A stretch of 64,000 nucleotides of DNA from Sulfurimonas sp. GTDB lineage: Bacteria; Campylobacterota; Campylobacteria; Campylobacterales; Sulfurimonadaceae. The position numbers were made by a program, and so were the translations under genes. The notes beneath the pieces are model-generated. The model searched no databases. It was not told the origin of the DNA and saw only the letters and a program-made list of their open reading frames with translations. This document shows, one piece after another, positions 9,701 to 17,651 of this stretch. Within the stretch, counting starts at the first letter, position 1, and each line of letters starts with the position of its first letter. The DNA lies in the NCBI GenBank assembly GCA_021648465.1, contig JAKISR010000005.1:1-64000 (forward strand). Reading direction: 5' to 3'.

Positions 9701-9930
9701 TTCTTCTGAATCATTTTATAACGAATTATATTTCCAAGTATACTAATACCTAAAAATATCTGTATTGCTTCAAACCACCATGTTGCATATATTAATGCCC
9801 ATGATGTATCAATACCATGATCATTTTCTATAAATGTTCCCATAGCACTTGCTATTGCAAACACTAAAACTAGTACCACCATTAATTTCATCGAAATTAA
9901 AAATGACCATAATTTTTTAATAATTATCAT
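6772..9930 (-). CDS. ccsBA: Fused cytochrome c synthase CcsBA (system II)
   Basis: Exports haem and joins it to CXXCH cysteines of apocytochromes c at the outer face of the inner membrane. The 1052-residue protein has a ResB/CcsB half with helices near residues 10-30, 50-65 and 75-95, then a large periplasmic domain, and a CcsA half from about residue 770. The CcsA half carries the tryptophan-rich haem-handling WWD motif, visible as ANESWGRYWGWDPKETWS about 110 residues before the end, with flanking conserved histidines. Fusion of the two halves is the normal state in Campylobacterota. It faces the multihaem cytochrome gene at 10051-12156, which is its obvious client. That neighbour has non-standard haem motifs, so a specialised synthase is possible. 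Confidence 0.95.
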   Translation of the reverse strand: MIIIKKLWSFLISMKLMVVLVLVFAIASAMGTFIENDHGIDTSWALIYATWWFEAIQIFLGISILGNIIRYKMIQKKKIPVLIFHVGFLVVLLGSGITRYYGYEGVMHIREGDTVNQMLSSDAFLQIKAQKDSKEFYTEDIIYISELGGKKFNNTLDIDGKDVSVKYKNFIKKAVKSAVKDPNGVPIVEFVLYAPQGPEKYIIKSGEILDFGPFVISFDKEPTKSKPTFRLISDGDKEITFVSNVPIKYLKMSDQSENFYKAGNIYKFDTRMLLNINNIKILSRKAFIKGAVKLTSENEYKKSMNVTSDTQEQLLSALIVDVEYNGQNHEVALMGMGKRYKGFTENFTIDGVDFSLEWGSKILELPFSLKLRDFIMKKYPGSMSPSSYESDVTLIDKVNLVQKEYKIYMNNVLDYGGYLFFQSSYDKDEKGTILSVNHDPGKWPTYLGYTLLAIGMFLNIMNPNSHFGKLSRKRYEHKASIIAAFVLVATLFNAQSLSASTINIENLKNIDKEHADYYGTLLVQAQGRIKPLDTLTSEYLNKIAGTDSMFGMNHNQIILSMAYNSEEWKEVEMIKVFHPEVKKLLGMKPSQKRVAYFKAFNRKGEYILAKIAQESIRKRASQRGTFDREIIKVDERINVAYMVYSGRFMSVFPLMGDPNNKWYYPEHALNEFPKQASQTVLALLRQNAVGLNKGIKTGDWSDADKAIDAIKAHQKKISPDLIPSDTIVKAELLYNELNLFDRLYPIYLLSGLVLLILIFVRLAKPKLDLKRIVRIILGILIIGFIAHTISLGLRWYISGHAPWSNGYEAMLYISWSIILSGILFARSSELAVATTGIFAGITLFVAHLSWLDPQITTLAPVLKSYWLTIHVSVITASYGFLGLSTLLGFISLIFYIMLGNKNRQEQISVNILESTRISEMSMIVGLSLFTLGNFVGGVWANESWGRYWGWDPKETWSLITILVYVFVTHMRFVKVISSNFIFNAVSVVAYSTVIMTYFGVNYYLSGLHSYASGDPIPIPEWIYYVITVVIVLIIWASFNRNKLLKIKPVKNK

Positions 9931-9953
9931 TTTTTTCCTTAAGCTTTATGAAT

Positions 9954-9966
9954 ATTATATATTATA
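9954..9966 (-). promoter_or_regulatory. Tandem -10 boxes of ccsBA
   Basis: TATAAT occurs at 9954-9959 and 9961-9966 on the minus strand, about 24-36 bases before the ccsBA start, with AAGGA as the ribosome site. The gap to the stop of the upstream cytochrome gene is 120 bases, so ccsBA probably has its own transcript. Confidence 0.5.
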
Positions 9967-10050
9967 ACAATATTTTATAACACCATATAAAATAATAGTC
10001 TATCATACTGTTATTAAGCAATAGTTAATATATTCTTATTTTACTAGCTT

Positions 10051-12156
10051 TTATGGAAATGGGCTAATATCAGGATCAGGTACACCAGTCCAACCCATAC
10101 CACCATGGCACATTCCTCCACCACAATTGGTTCCCGATATATCATTTGTATTTATATCAGTAAGTGCATTTTTCTTAAATCCAGTAATTTTTAAACTGTT
10201 ACCTAGATAATTATATGGCTCAGGGAAATTATCATAACCAATTAGTCTAGACACAGGGGAGCCATGTGGAACTGCTACATGGCATGTTACACAACTGTAA
10301 TTTTTGTTTCTCATAGTAGCATTCCATTGATTTTTATGAGGCTCCATAAGATTATGACAATTTTTACAAAAATTACCACTATCACCAACAGTTCCTATAT
10401 CATCCGTATCATAAAGTGTTATACCATCTGATTTAGTTGGCCAATAGTAGTTATTATTATCGCCCTTTAACATAAATTTTTGATTGGAGCCATGTGGACC
10501 TTTTGGATCAACAACATTTAGTTCATTGTCAGCACCATGACAATCTGAACAATACATTGTTGTATTTCCCACATTTGTCCATGGACTTACCATTTGAACT
10601 GCTGATAATGCTTGTGGAGAATATGACCCTGGTCTTCCAGCTGCACTATTTGGAAAAACTACAGGGTGTCCAGATTTGTTTTCTTTATTTAATTCCCATG
10701 CAACATCAGTAAGGGGAACATTAAGTGGATCACTTACTGATGGGTAAACAGAAGCTGGATTATTTGGAGCTATGGAAGTACCCAATCCCCAATAAGAATG
10801 ACATTTAAAACAAATTTGATACTCTTTTTCTGATTCTGCCATTGTTGCGAAAACTGTTGGTTGCGTCCATTCTGTTGGCCAGGTAGGTTCAACTCCTGAA
10901 ACACCTTCTAATACTGGAGAAACATCATTTGTTGGTATTGTTGGATACATTTGATCATCTGGTACATGATTTGAAGATGAAACCCTATGTGGGTTATGAC
11001 AATCCACACACTCAACATGTTGTGAATCTGAAAATGTTAACCCTTTTGAACCTACTGGATATTTAGCTACATCTGTCCCATAAAGTACATCAAGGTTTGT
11101 ATGTACTCCATCAATATCTTTTATGGATCTGTGACTATATTGTCTATCTATAATTGATTCTATATCAACATTTGATGATAACGTTCCTGTACCATGACAT
11201 GGTGCTGCTGTACGATCACCTGATGCTCCCATGAAACAAGTATTTTGTTCTATCTTTCTTTGAAGATATGGTTGTCCAGATGCTGCATTATGTGGCGTAT
11301 GACAATTTATACAAAACAACTCTGCTACACTATTTACTCCATATTTATCTACAACTGCTGAATCAGAATAAGAAAAAACTACCGTTTCATGTGGGTTTGG
11401 AGAACCACCAGAAGGACGCTTAACATGGCATGATTTGCACATGTCTACCATATTTTCAGCTAGTGTATCATTTGTACTTATATGCAAAAACCTATTGCTA
11501 CCGCCATTGGCATTTTTTGCCTCTTTATGTGGATTATGACAAGATGAACATTCTACATATTTACCAGCATACCCTTGATATTCATAAAGTTTTATTGGTA
11601 AAGCTGGTGTAGCTACTAATTCTGCACTACGAGTTCCAATATTAAAGTTTTTTACAATTGTTGAATCATAAATAACTCCAATTGGGTGATGATAAGATAA
11701 GTCTGTTCCTATATACCCACCATCGGCTGGCAATATCGTCCCATCTCCAGCAACGCCACTCATCGTTATAGTAGCATCTCTTCCTCTTAATTTAGATACA
11801 GAACCAACTGCAACTGTTCCATCATGACAACTTAAACATTGACGAGAAAGTGCACCTGGTGTATCATTTGCACTTCCTAAATCTGTCTCCATCTCTGGAT
11901 ATCCCATTCTTCTAAGGTGATTACTATCATACATTGTGTAGTTTGAAGTTGGCATACTCCTATTCCAAAGTGGCTTACCAACTGCCTGTGCTTGATGTGG
12001 TATATGACAAAAGACACAAATCTCTGTTTCACTTACTGCTTTAACAGTACCCGCACTTGTTACTGAAAGATTATGTTTAGTATTACTTATTCCTGCATTT
12101 AAAAAACTGCTTAAAAATATTAAAGTTCCTAATATAAATATCCTAATTAGTCTCAT
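10051..12156 (-). CDS. Large secreted multihaem cytochrome c, up to 12 haems
   Basis: A 701-residue exported cytochrome with a signal peptide ending FLNA near residue 21. There are ten canonical CXXCH sites, starting at about residues 47, 107, 203, 240, 282, 383, 449, 536, 597 and 622. Two sites are unusual: CX12CH at 307-321 and CX4CH at 678-684. The N-terminal 210 residues (HNLS, CVFCH, LWNR, CLSCHDG, HHPIG, CSSCHNPH) repeat the layout of the tetrahaem protein encoded at 18515-19351. No lipobox is seen. It has its own promoter and a strong GAGGGG ribosome site. It is probably an outer-surface or extracellular electron carrier of the conduit, with ccsBA as neighbour. The role is inferred from haem number and context. 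Confidence 0.85.
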   Translation of the reverse strand: MRLIRIFILGTLIFLSSFLNAGISNTKHNLSVTSAGTVKAVSETEICVFCHIPHQAQAVGKPLWNRSMPTSNYTMYDSNHLRRMGYPEMETDLGSANDTPGALSRQCLSCHDGTVAVGSVSKLRGRDATITMSGVAGDGTILPADGGYIGTDLSYHHPIGVIYDSTIVKNFNIGTRSAELVATPALPIKLYEYQGYAGKYVECSSCHNPHKEAKNANGGSNRFLHISTNDTLAENMVDMCKSCHVKRPSGGSPNPHETVVFSYSDSAVVDKYGVNSVAELFCINCHTPHNAASGQPYLQRKIEQNTCFMGASGDRTAAPCHGTGTLSSNVDIESIIDRQYSHRSIKDIDGVHTNLDVLYGTDVAKYPVGSKGLTFSDSQHVECVDCHNPHRVSSSNHVPDDQMYPTIPTNDVSPVLEGVSGVEPTWPTEWTQPTVFATMAESEKEYQICFKCHSYWGLGTSIAPNNPASVYPSVSDPLNVPLTDVAWELNKENKSGHPVVFPNSAAGRPGSYSPQALSAVQMVSPWTNVGNTTMYCSDCHGADNELNVVDPKGPHGSNQKFMLKGDNNNYYWPTKSDGITLYDTDDIGTVGDSGNFCKNCHNLMEPHKNQWNATMRNKNYSCVTCHVAVPHGSPVSRLIGYDNFPEPYNYLGNSLKITGFKKNALTDINTNDISGTNCGGGMCHGGMGWTGVPDPDISPFP

Positions 12157-12191
12157 TGTGAACCCCTCTATTTGTCTCTAAAACTTACTAT

Positions 12192-12197
12192 ATTATA
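12192..12197 (-). promoter_or_regulatory. -10 box of the 12-haem cytochrome gene
   Basis: TATAAT on the minus strand, 35 bases before the start at 12156. It makes this gene a transcription unit separate from the six-gene operon upstream. Confidence 0.5.
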
Positions 12198-12239
12198 TCT
12201 TAATTTTTTATTTAATCAATAAAAACACTTTATAGATAA

Positions 12240-12755
12240 TTAATTTAATTTTTCTTTTGGTTTATCTTTTTCTAGTTTTATTGAATTCTTTTTATTATTA
12301 GGATTTTTAAACTGCTCTTCTTGAAGATGCTTAATTGCTATAATAATCCAATCACCATCTATTTTTTGCAATGTGTAATGCATTTTATAAAATATCTGCA
12401 CTGGTTCAACAACTATTTTTTTGGTTGATATATCAACATAAGAATAACTCCAATTCTCTAAAGTTTTTATCGTCACATTATTATCATTATAAGCAATCAC
12501 TCCAAATCTAAAATCGTTAATTTTAGAAAGCATAACAAGGTTACTATCATGCCAAGCTCTTACCCATAACATTAATTTTGTAACCATCTCTTTTTTCATA
12601 AAGCTTTTAAAAAAATCCGTTTCACTGGTCTTTGCCATCTTTATAATGCCATAGTTGTATTTTAAAATAGTATTTTTTATGAATTTATCTTCATTAGCTT
12701 GTAAAGTTAAAGCACAACAAAATAATATCAATAAAAATAATATATATCTCTTCAA
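12240..12755 (-). CDS. Small secreted protein of the cytochrome-conduit operon, unknown
   Basis: 171 residues with a signal peptide (residues 1-20, ending TLQA before NED). I do not recognise it with confidence. A long helix-like first half with paired lysines is followed by alternating strands (FGVIAYNDNNVTIKTLENWSY, then a VEPVQIFYKMHYTLQK strand, IDGDWIIIAIKHL). This recalls NTF2-like or IMS-type cone folds with their typical final W.I....L strand. It is the last gene of the operon, 52 bases after the second NHL protein. The C-terminal tail is lysine- and asparagine-rich. A periplasmic accessory role is only a guess from context. Confidence 0.6.
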   Translation of the reverse strand: MKRYILFLLILFCCALTLQANEDKFIKNTILKYNYGIIKMAKTSETDFFKSFMKKEMVTKLMLWVRAWHDSNLVMLSKINDFRFGVIAYNDNNVTIKTLENWSYSYVDISTKKIVVEPVQIFYKMHYTLQKIDGDWIIIAIKHLQEEQFKNPNNKKNSIKLEKDKPKEKLN

Positions 12756-12807
12756 TTATAAGCCTTTAAAAATCAATAAACAGCATCATCTACATATCTT
12801 CTATATT

Positions 12808-13806
12808 TTAATCAGATATATTTAAACGCTTAAATATTTGAAATCTTTTATTATTAGTATCGCTGACATATATTTTATCTTCTTTACTAATTGTTATATC
12901 TATGGGGAGAGAAAACTCACCTCTATTTGTCCCATACCTTCCAAATAACATTAATAATTCCCCTTTGGGGTTAAATATTTGAACAACATTAAACAGGGTG
13001 TCACTTACATAAATATTTCCATCACTATCAAGTGCTATTCCTCTTGGGTTTGCAAAATTACCTATTTGTTCTCCTAATTTTCCAAAAGAGTGTATATATT
13101 TACCTGTGCTATCTAATATTTGAACACGATGGTTCATAGAATCCGTAATATAAAGCTTTCCATCTTTATCAATATCTATATATGTTGGTTTATTAAATTC
13201 TCCATGTTGTTTTCCGTGTTTACCAATAGATGAAAGTAACTCTCCGCTTAAACTTGTAACATGTACTTGATTAGATAAAGTATCTACTATATAAAGTTTT
13301 TTTTCATCTGGGGACAAGGCGAGTCCTACAGGTCTTTGTATCTTTTTATTTTTAATAATATGACTAAAGTCTCCATTCTTTTTAAATACATAAACCTTTG
13401 CACGAACAGAATCCGAAACATAAATATTACCTTTTTTATCTGATACAACATCTACGGGATACATAAAATTTTCTTTTTTAGAGCCTTCTAGCCATATAAC
13501 TTCATTATTACCTTGATCAAAAATATAAACTTTTTTAGCAAATATATCAGTTGTATAAATTTTATCTCCTGCTACATGCATTCCGAACGGTGCAGACAAA
13601 GAAAAATCATCTTCTCCAAAAATAAAATCTTTAAATTTTGCAAAAAAACCTTTCTCTATCCCTAAATCTTTGGCCTGATTTATTAAAGATATATATTCTA
13701 TTCTAGGTATATCAGGAGCTTGTGGCCAAACTAATTTAGTATTATCTTTTGCATATAAAGGATTTATAAATATAAAACAAAGACTTATCAGTATAAAAAA
13801 TTTCAC
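12808..13806 (-). CDS. Secreted NHL-repeat beta-propeller protein
   Basis: 332 residues with a signal peptide ending INPLYA near residue 19, followed by about six NHL repeats. Each has a KIYVSD-type strand, a turn of the type PKGELLMLFGRYG, and a P.GIA.D.DGNIYVSDT segment; the clearest lie at about residues 190-330. NHL propellers are rigid binding discs and have no catalytic residues. It shares the start VWPQAPDIPRIEYI with the lipoprotein NHL gene at 16503-17651 (PSAPAEPRIAYL), so the two are paralogues. It lies 10 bases after the beta-barrel gene in the same operon. A likely role is binding or positioning cytochromes, but this is inference. Confidence 0.85.
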   Translation of the reverse strand: MKFFILISLCFIFINPLYAKDNTKLVWPQAPDIPRIEYISLINQAKDLGIEKGFFAKFKDFIFGEDDFSLSAPFGMHVAGDKIYTTDIFAKKVYIFDQGNNEVIWLEGSKKENFMYPVDVVSDKKGNIYVSDSVRAKVYVFKKNGDFSHIIKNKKIQRPVGLALSPDEKKLYIVDTLSNQVHVTSLSGELLSSIGKHGKQHGEFNKPTYIDIDKDGKLYITDSMNHRVQILDSTGKYIHSFGKLGEQIGNFANPRGIALDSDGNIYVSDTLFNVVQIFNPKGELLMLFGRYGTNRGEFSLPIDITISKEDKIYVSDTNNKRFQIFKRLNISD

Positions 13807-13816
13807 TATTTACTCC

Positions 13817-15568
13817 TTAAAATGTTCTTCTAATTTTTGCTAACAAGACTTGACGAGTTGATTTTGCTTCATCTGAAACTGACTTAGCGTAAGAATAATT
13901 GTAATCATACGAAATCGAAATTGTTGTTAACCCCAATACAGATTTTAACTCCGCTTTATATGAGTAGTTTAGTGTATTATACCCTAAATCTTTATTAAAA
14001 TCTGCAGCAGTTAAAAAATTTAATCTTCTAAAAAAACGATACCTAAATTTAAAGCCTGCACTTAATTTTTCACTTTTTCTTACTACTGTGCTACCTGATG
14101 TTTCTGTGATATCAATACCAATATTTGAACTAAGGTTTCCTTTTATTCCTACTGGACGAGTATAATATAATTTATCACTAAATGTTATTGTAGTGGTATC
14201 CCCAGGCGAGCTGTATTCCGCATTTAATACATTTCTAAAATTATTATATACAGATAAAAGAGAGAAACCAATATCATACTTATCAGTAGAGTCTTCTGTG
14301 GAGCGTGTTCCAATATAACCAGCATTTAAATGTAGGCGTGAATTTATGGATGGTAATTCTTCTGATAAATTTGCAATTATAGAATAGCTAGTATTATTGG
14401 TACTCGTTGATTCATTTGTTACTGTTGTAGTATTTGTATCTTGACTTGTAGATGAACTATTTTGTTGTCTAAAAGTTGTTTTTAATGAGCTGGTGTAACT
14501 TAGTCTTCGTTGTGGTGTTAACTGTTTTGTATTATTATAGGTTCCACTTAATGAAAAAACAGCTGTATCTCCATTAGAAGATGGCCCTTCATAAGAAAAA
14601 TAATTTAAAGTTTGAGTAAATAAAAGATTTTTTGTTATATTGTAAATAAACATTTCATTAATATCAAAAGTGTCTGTTTTTTCTAAAGTAGTTTGAGTAC
14701 TATTAACATCTTTTAATACATTAAATTCTGTACTACTAATTGCTGTATCTGCACTTAATTGATAATCTGCATCTGGTTTCCAGCCTATATTAAAATTTCC
14801 TGTCATAATTGAAGAATCACCCTCTGTTCCAGTAGCGTATCCAAAAGATGATGATATCGTAATATCTTCTGATAAAATTGAACTATGTGTTAAACTAATA
14901 TTATCATTACCCTCTGATGTATTATTTGTAGTTCCTGATGAATATTCTTGTGTATCCGTTGTTGTATGTGAATATTTTAACATTACGCTATCCATGTCTG
15001 TTTTATATCTAACAGATGATTCATACCTCAAAATTGTTCTATCAAAAAGCTTATCTTCTGTATTATCCGTATTTGATGATTCTGATGCATCATAATTAAT
15101 TTCAATCTCATCAAATTTTACTTTTCCCGATAACCCGTAATTATCATTTTTTGAATTTAAATTAATAATTTGACCAGAATTTATACTCGTTCTTGGTCTG
15201 TTTGATGTTCTATAATAAAGCCTAAAAGGAAATTTACTACTTCTTAAAAAACTTGTATTTATTGCGAAATCTTCACTGTTTTCTTTTGTTTTTCCACTAT
15301 TAACACTACCATCTTGTGTTATATTATCAAAACGTAGTAAAGTATCTATTTTATATGAGAAAAGATTAGGGTTGTAAATATGACCATCATAATCAAGTTC
15401 GTATTCTTGAGTAAGTTTCTTTTGTTCAATAATAGTACCATCGAGATCATAAGATTGATCGTCATATAAAAAAGATATGGCTCCACTAGCTCCTCTATCT
15501 TGATACCTTGCATGGATAATGGTAGAGCAAATTAAAAAGAAGAATATGATTAATCTAAAAAATTTCAT
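13817..15568 (-). CDS. Predicted outer-membrane beta-barrel of the cytochrome cluster
   Basis: 583 residues with a signal peptide (cleavage near ARYQD at about residue 21). The rest is a long series of alternating polar/hydrophobic segments with Ser/Thr/Asn-rich turns, no hydrophobic helix, and a C-terminal phenylalanine (KIRRTF), the usual mark for BAM insertion. Opening strands such as SYKIDTLLRFDN and repeated turns such as TSTNNTSYSI fit a barrel of roughly 20 or more strands. The size, and the neighbourhood of multihaem cytochromes, suggest a porin-type sheath like MtrB, PioB or the Geobacter Omb/Ext barrels. I see no family-specific motif such as the CXXC of MtrB. It lies five bases after the parvulin gene. 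The barrel call is fairly sure; the conduit role is inferred. Confidence 0.7.
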   Translation of the reverse strand: MKFFRLIIFFFLICSTIIHARYQDRGASGAISFLYDDQSYDLDGTIIEQKKLTQEYELDYDGHIYNPNLFSYKIDTLLRFDNITQDGSVNSGKTKENSEDFAINTSFLRSSKFPFRLYYRTSNRPRTSINSGQIINLNSKNDNYGLSGKVKFDEIEINYDASESSNTDNTEDKLFDRTILRYESSVRYKTDMDSVMLKYSHTTTDTQEYSSGTTNNTSEGNDNISLTHSSILSEDITISSSFGYATGTEGDSSIMTGNFNIGWKPDADYQLSADTAISSTEFNVLKDVNSTQTTLEKTDTFDINEMFIYNITKNLLFTQTLNYFSYEGPSSNGDTAVFSLSGTYNNTKQLTPQRRLSYTSSLKTTFRQQNSSSTSQDTNTTTVTNESTSTNNTSYSIIANLSEELPSINSRLHLNAGYIGTRSTEDSTDKYDIGFSLLSVYNNFRNVLNAEYSSPGDTTTITFSDKLYYTRPVGIKGNLSSNIGIDITETSGSTVVRKSEKLSAGFKFRYRFFRRLNFLTAADFNKDLGYNTLNYSYKAELKSVLGLTTISISYDYNYSYAKSVSDEAKSTRQVLLAKIRRTF

Positions 15569-15573
15569 TTAAA

Positions 15574-16506
15574 TTATTGAATAATTTTTGCTTCTGATTC
15601 TAATTTTTTAAGAAGTTTTTCTTTTATCTTTTTCTCTTCTTTTTTGATTAAATCTTTTTCTAAACTTTTTTTTACTTTGTCAAAAGAGAGTTGATTGGTT
15701 TTTTTCTTATCTGTTACTTTAACTATATAAAAACCAACATCTTTCTCAATGATTTTACTAACTTCACCAACTTTCATATTAAAAGCTTCTCTTTCAACAT
15801 TTTCATGAAGTCGTCCTTTATGTAAAAAGCCCATATCTCCGCCCTTTATACGACTCATTGCATCTGAATACTTAGCGGCAATATTACCAAAATCTTCACC
15901 CGATTTTATTTTATTTAATGCTTCTTCCGCTTTAGCTTTAGCTTTGCTTTTTCCTTTTGGATCTGTAGGATTATTTTTAACATATATTAAACTAACTTTA
16001 ACTTTTTCAGGCTCTTTAAATTTATACATATTTTTTTTATAATACTCTTTTAATTCAGATTCTGTTTTAGTTATTTTTAATTTTTTCTTATAAAGTTGTT
16101 CAAGTACACTTTTTTTAGCATATCTCTTTTCTATTATTTTTATACTTAAGCCAACTCTCTTTAATTCTCTCTCTATAGCTTTTTTTGATCCAAGTTCATT
16201 CATAAGTTTTTTATAAATTTCTTTCATCTCTGTATCATCTGGTTTAATTCCTATAGATAACGCATATTGGTATAAAAGAGTAGATTTTATAAGTGCTTTC
16301 ATAGCCTTTTTTTTAGTTTTATTTAAACTACTCTCTTTTGCTGAAGCATGATATGCTGACATTGGCATCAAAATATTTATCTCTTCTTGTAATTCCTCAT
16401 TTGATAGTGCCATTCCATTAACAACAGCTACAGTATTTTCTGGCATTATATTTTTACCTGCAAAAAGTGATATAGAAAGTGTTATAGCTAAAAGTATCTT
16501 TTTCAT
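15574..16506 (-). CDS. Periplasmic parvulin-type peptidyl-prolyl isomerase (PpiC/SurA-like)
   Basis: 310 residues with a signal peptide ending LFAG near residue 17. There is a SurA-like N-terminal chaperone region (about 25-160, with VAVVNG..LSNEELQ) and one rotamase domain (about 160-260), marked by VSLIYVKNNP, the A.KYSD...KGGDMGFLHKGRL stretch, and VGEVSKIIEKDVGFYIVKVTD. The tail is rich in lysine and glutamate. It is the foldase expected for a beta-barrel or multihaem client, and is encoded between the NHL lipoprotein (4-base overlap) and the barrel. PPIases of this kind are repeatedly found in electron-conduit clusters of other bacteria. Its restriction to this cluster's clients is inferred. 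Confidence 0.9.
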   Translation of the reverse strand: MKKILLAITLSISLFAGKNIMPENTVAVVNGMALSNEELQEEINILMPMSAYHASAKESSLNKTKKKAMKALIKSTLLYQYALSIGIKPDDTEMKEIYKKLMNELGSKKAIERELKRVGLSIKIIEKRYAKKSVLEQLYKKKLKITKTESELKEYYKKNMYKFKEPEKVKVSLIYVKNNPTDPKGKSKAKAKAEEALNKIKSGEDFGNIAAKYSDAMSRIKGGDMGFLHKGRLHENVEREAFNMKVGEVSKIIEKDVGFYIVKVTDKKKTNQLSFDKVKKSLEKDLIKKEEKKIKEKLLKKLESEAKIIQ

Positions 16507-17651
16507 TTATTCTCTGCCTTTATTTTTTCAACTGTTTTAATATTGTCATCTTCTTTAAGTTTTTCTTTTTTTGGTTCTACAAATTTATATTTTTTATACT
16601 CTAATGGATTTTTTTCTTTCCATTTAGCACTTAAATATTGAAATGTTTGTGCTCTTCCTGTAAAACCATCTGCAATAATAATCTTATCATTTTCATCAAT
16701 ATATAAACCTGCAATTAATCTAAAAGTAGCTGGTTCTGTGTAGCCTGCATAACCAAAATAGAGAAGCAACTCTCCTGTATCAGTAAATATTTGAACATTA
16801 TTAAAAGCACTATCTGCTACATATATGTTACCTTCTGTATCTACGCCTACGCCTTTTGGTCTAGCAAAATTACCTGCTCTATCTCCAACTTTTCCAAATT
16901 TTCTTATAAATTTTCCATCTTTATCAAATACCTGTATACGAAAATTTTGTGTATCTGTAATTACAATATTATTATTTCTTATATCTACTGCAATATTAGT
17001 TAAAAAATTAAATTCTCCATCACCAACTCCGCGTTTTCCGATTGTATTAAGAAGTTTTCTTGTTTCTAAATCAAATATTTTAAAATTATGTCCCTTTGTA
17101 TCTGCAACATAAAGTCGATTTAGCTCTTTATCTATTGCAATTCCTGTTGGATGGGTCAAAACTAATTTATCACCAATAGCGTATTGGTATACTCCTTGTT
17201 GATCATATACTAATATTGATTTATGGCGCGTATCACTAACATATACCATCCCTCTACCATCAACACTAACATCTACAGGACCACCCAATGTACCTGGACC
17301 AGATCTACCAAAATATGAAACATCTTTTGTTTTTTCATCAATTACATATACAAAGTTTGCTGCGGTATCAACCACATAAAGTCTGCCATTATAGATACTT
17401 ACGCCATATGGTTTTATTATTACAGGGCTAGAGTTTTTACTTTTTATAGTTTCGCCTAAAAAAATATCTAATGTATTTAGCTTTGTAACCTCTTCTTTTT
17501 CTCCTTTATATGTATCTAGATATGCAATTCTTGGTTCAGCTGGAGCGGATGGAAATACAACAACAGTCTCTTTTACTTCAATTTTTTTACTAGAACAACC
17601 TTGCATAGACAATATAAAAATTATAGAAACAATAAAATATAAAATTTTCAT
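16503..17651 (-). CDS. NHL-repeat lipoprotein
   Basis: 382 residues with a lipoprotein signal ending ILSMQGCSS; the lipidated Cys is near residue 19 and Ser-Ser follow, so outer-membrane sorting is possible. The body is a six-bladed NHL-type propeller (about 75-345) with repeats such as GRLYVVDTAANFVYV, GMVYVSDTRHKSILVYD, IVITDTQNFRIQVFD and NIYVADSAFNNVQIF. A lysine/glutamate tail of about 35 residues ends the protein. It overlaps both neighbours by four bases (ATGA type), which implies tight translational coupling with the YceI-like gene before it and the isomerase after it. It is paralogous to the NHL gene at 12808-13806. A membrane-anchored binding or docking role is likely but unproven. 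Confidence 0.85.
   Translation of the reverse strand: MKILYFIVSIIFILSMQGCSSKKIEVKETVVVFPSAPAEPRIAYLDTYKGEKEEVTKLNTLDIFLGETIKSKNSSPVIIKPYGVSIYNGRLYVVDTAANFVYVIDEKTKDVSYFGRSGPGTLGGPVDVSVDGRGMVYVSDTRHKSILVYDQQGVYQYAIGDKLVLTHPTGIAIDKELNRLYVADTKGHNFKIFDLETRKLLNTIGKRGVGDGEFNFLTNIAVDIRNNNIVITDTQNFRIQVFDKDGKFIRKFGKVGDRAGNFARPKGVGVDTEGNIYVADSAFNNVQIFTDTGELLLYFGYAGYTEPATFRLIAGLYIDENDKIIIADGFTGRAQTFQYLSAKWKEKNPLEYKKYKFVEPKKEKLKEDDNIKTVEKIKAENK

Noticed and set aside
13817..15568. Direct assignment of the barrel to MtrB/PioB
   Set aside because: Length and context fit, but the N-terminal CXXC of MtrB is absent and no other diagnostic motif is visible, so only a barrel is claimed.
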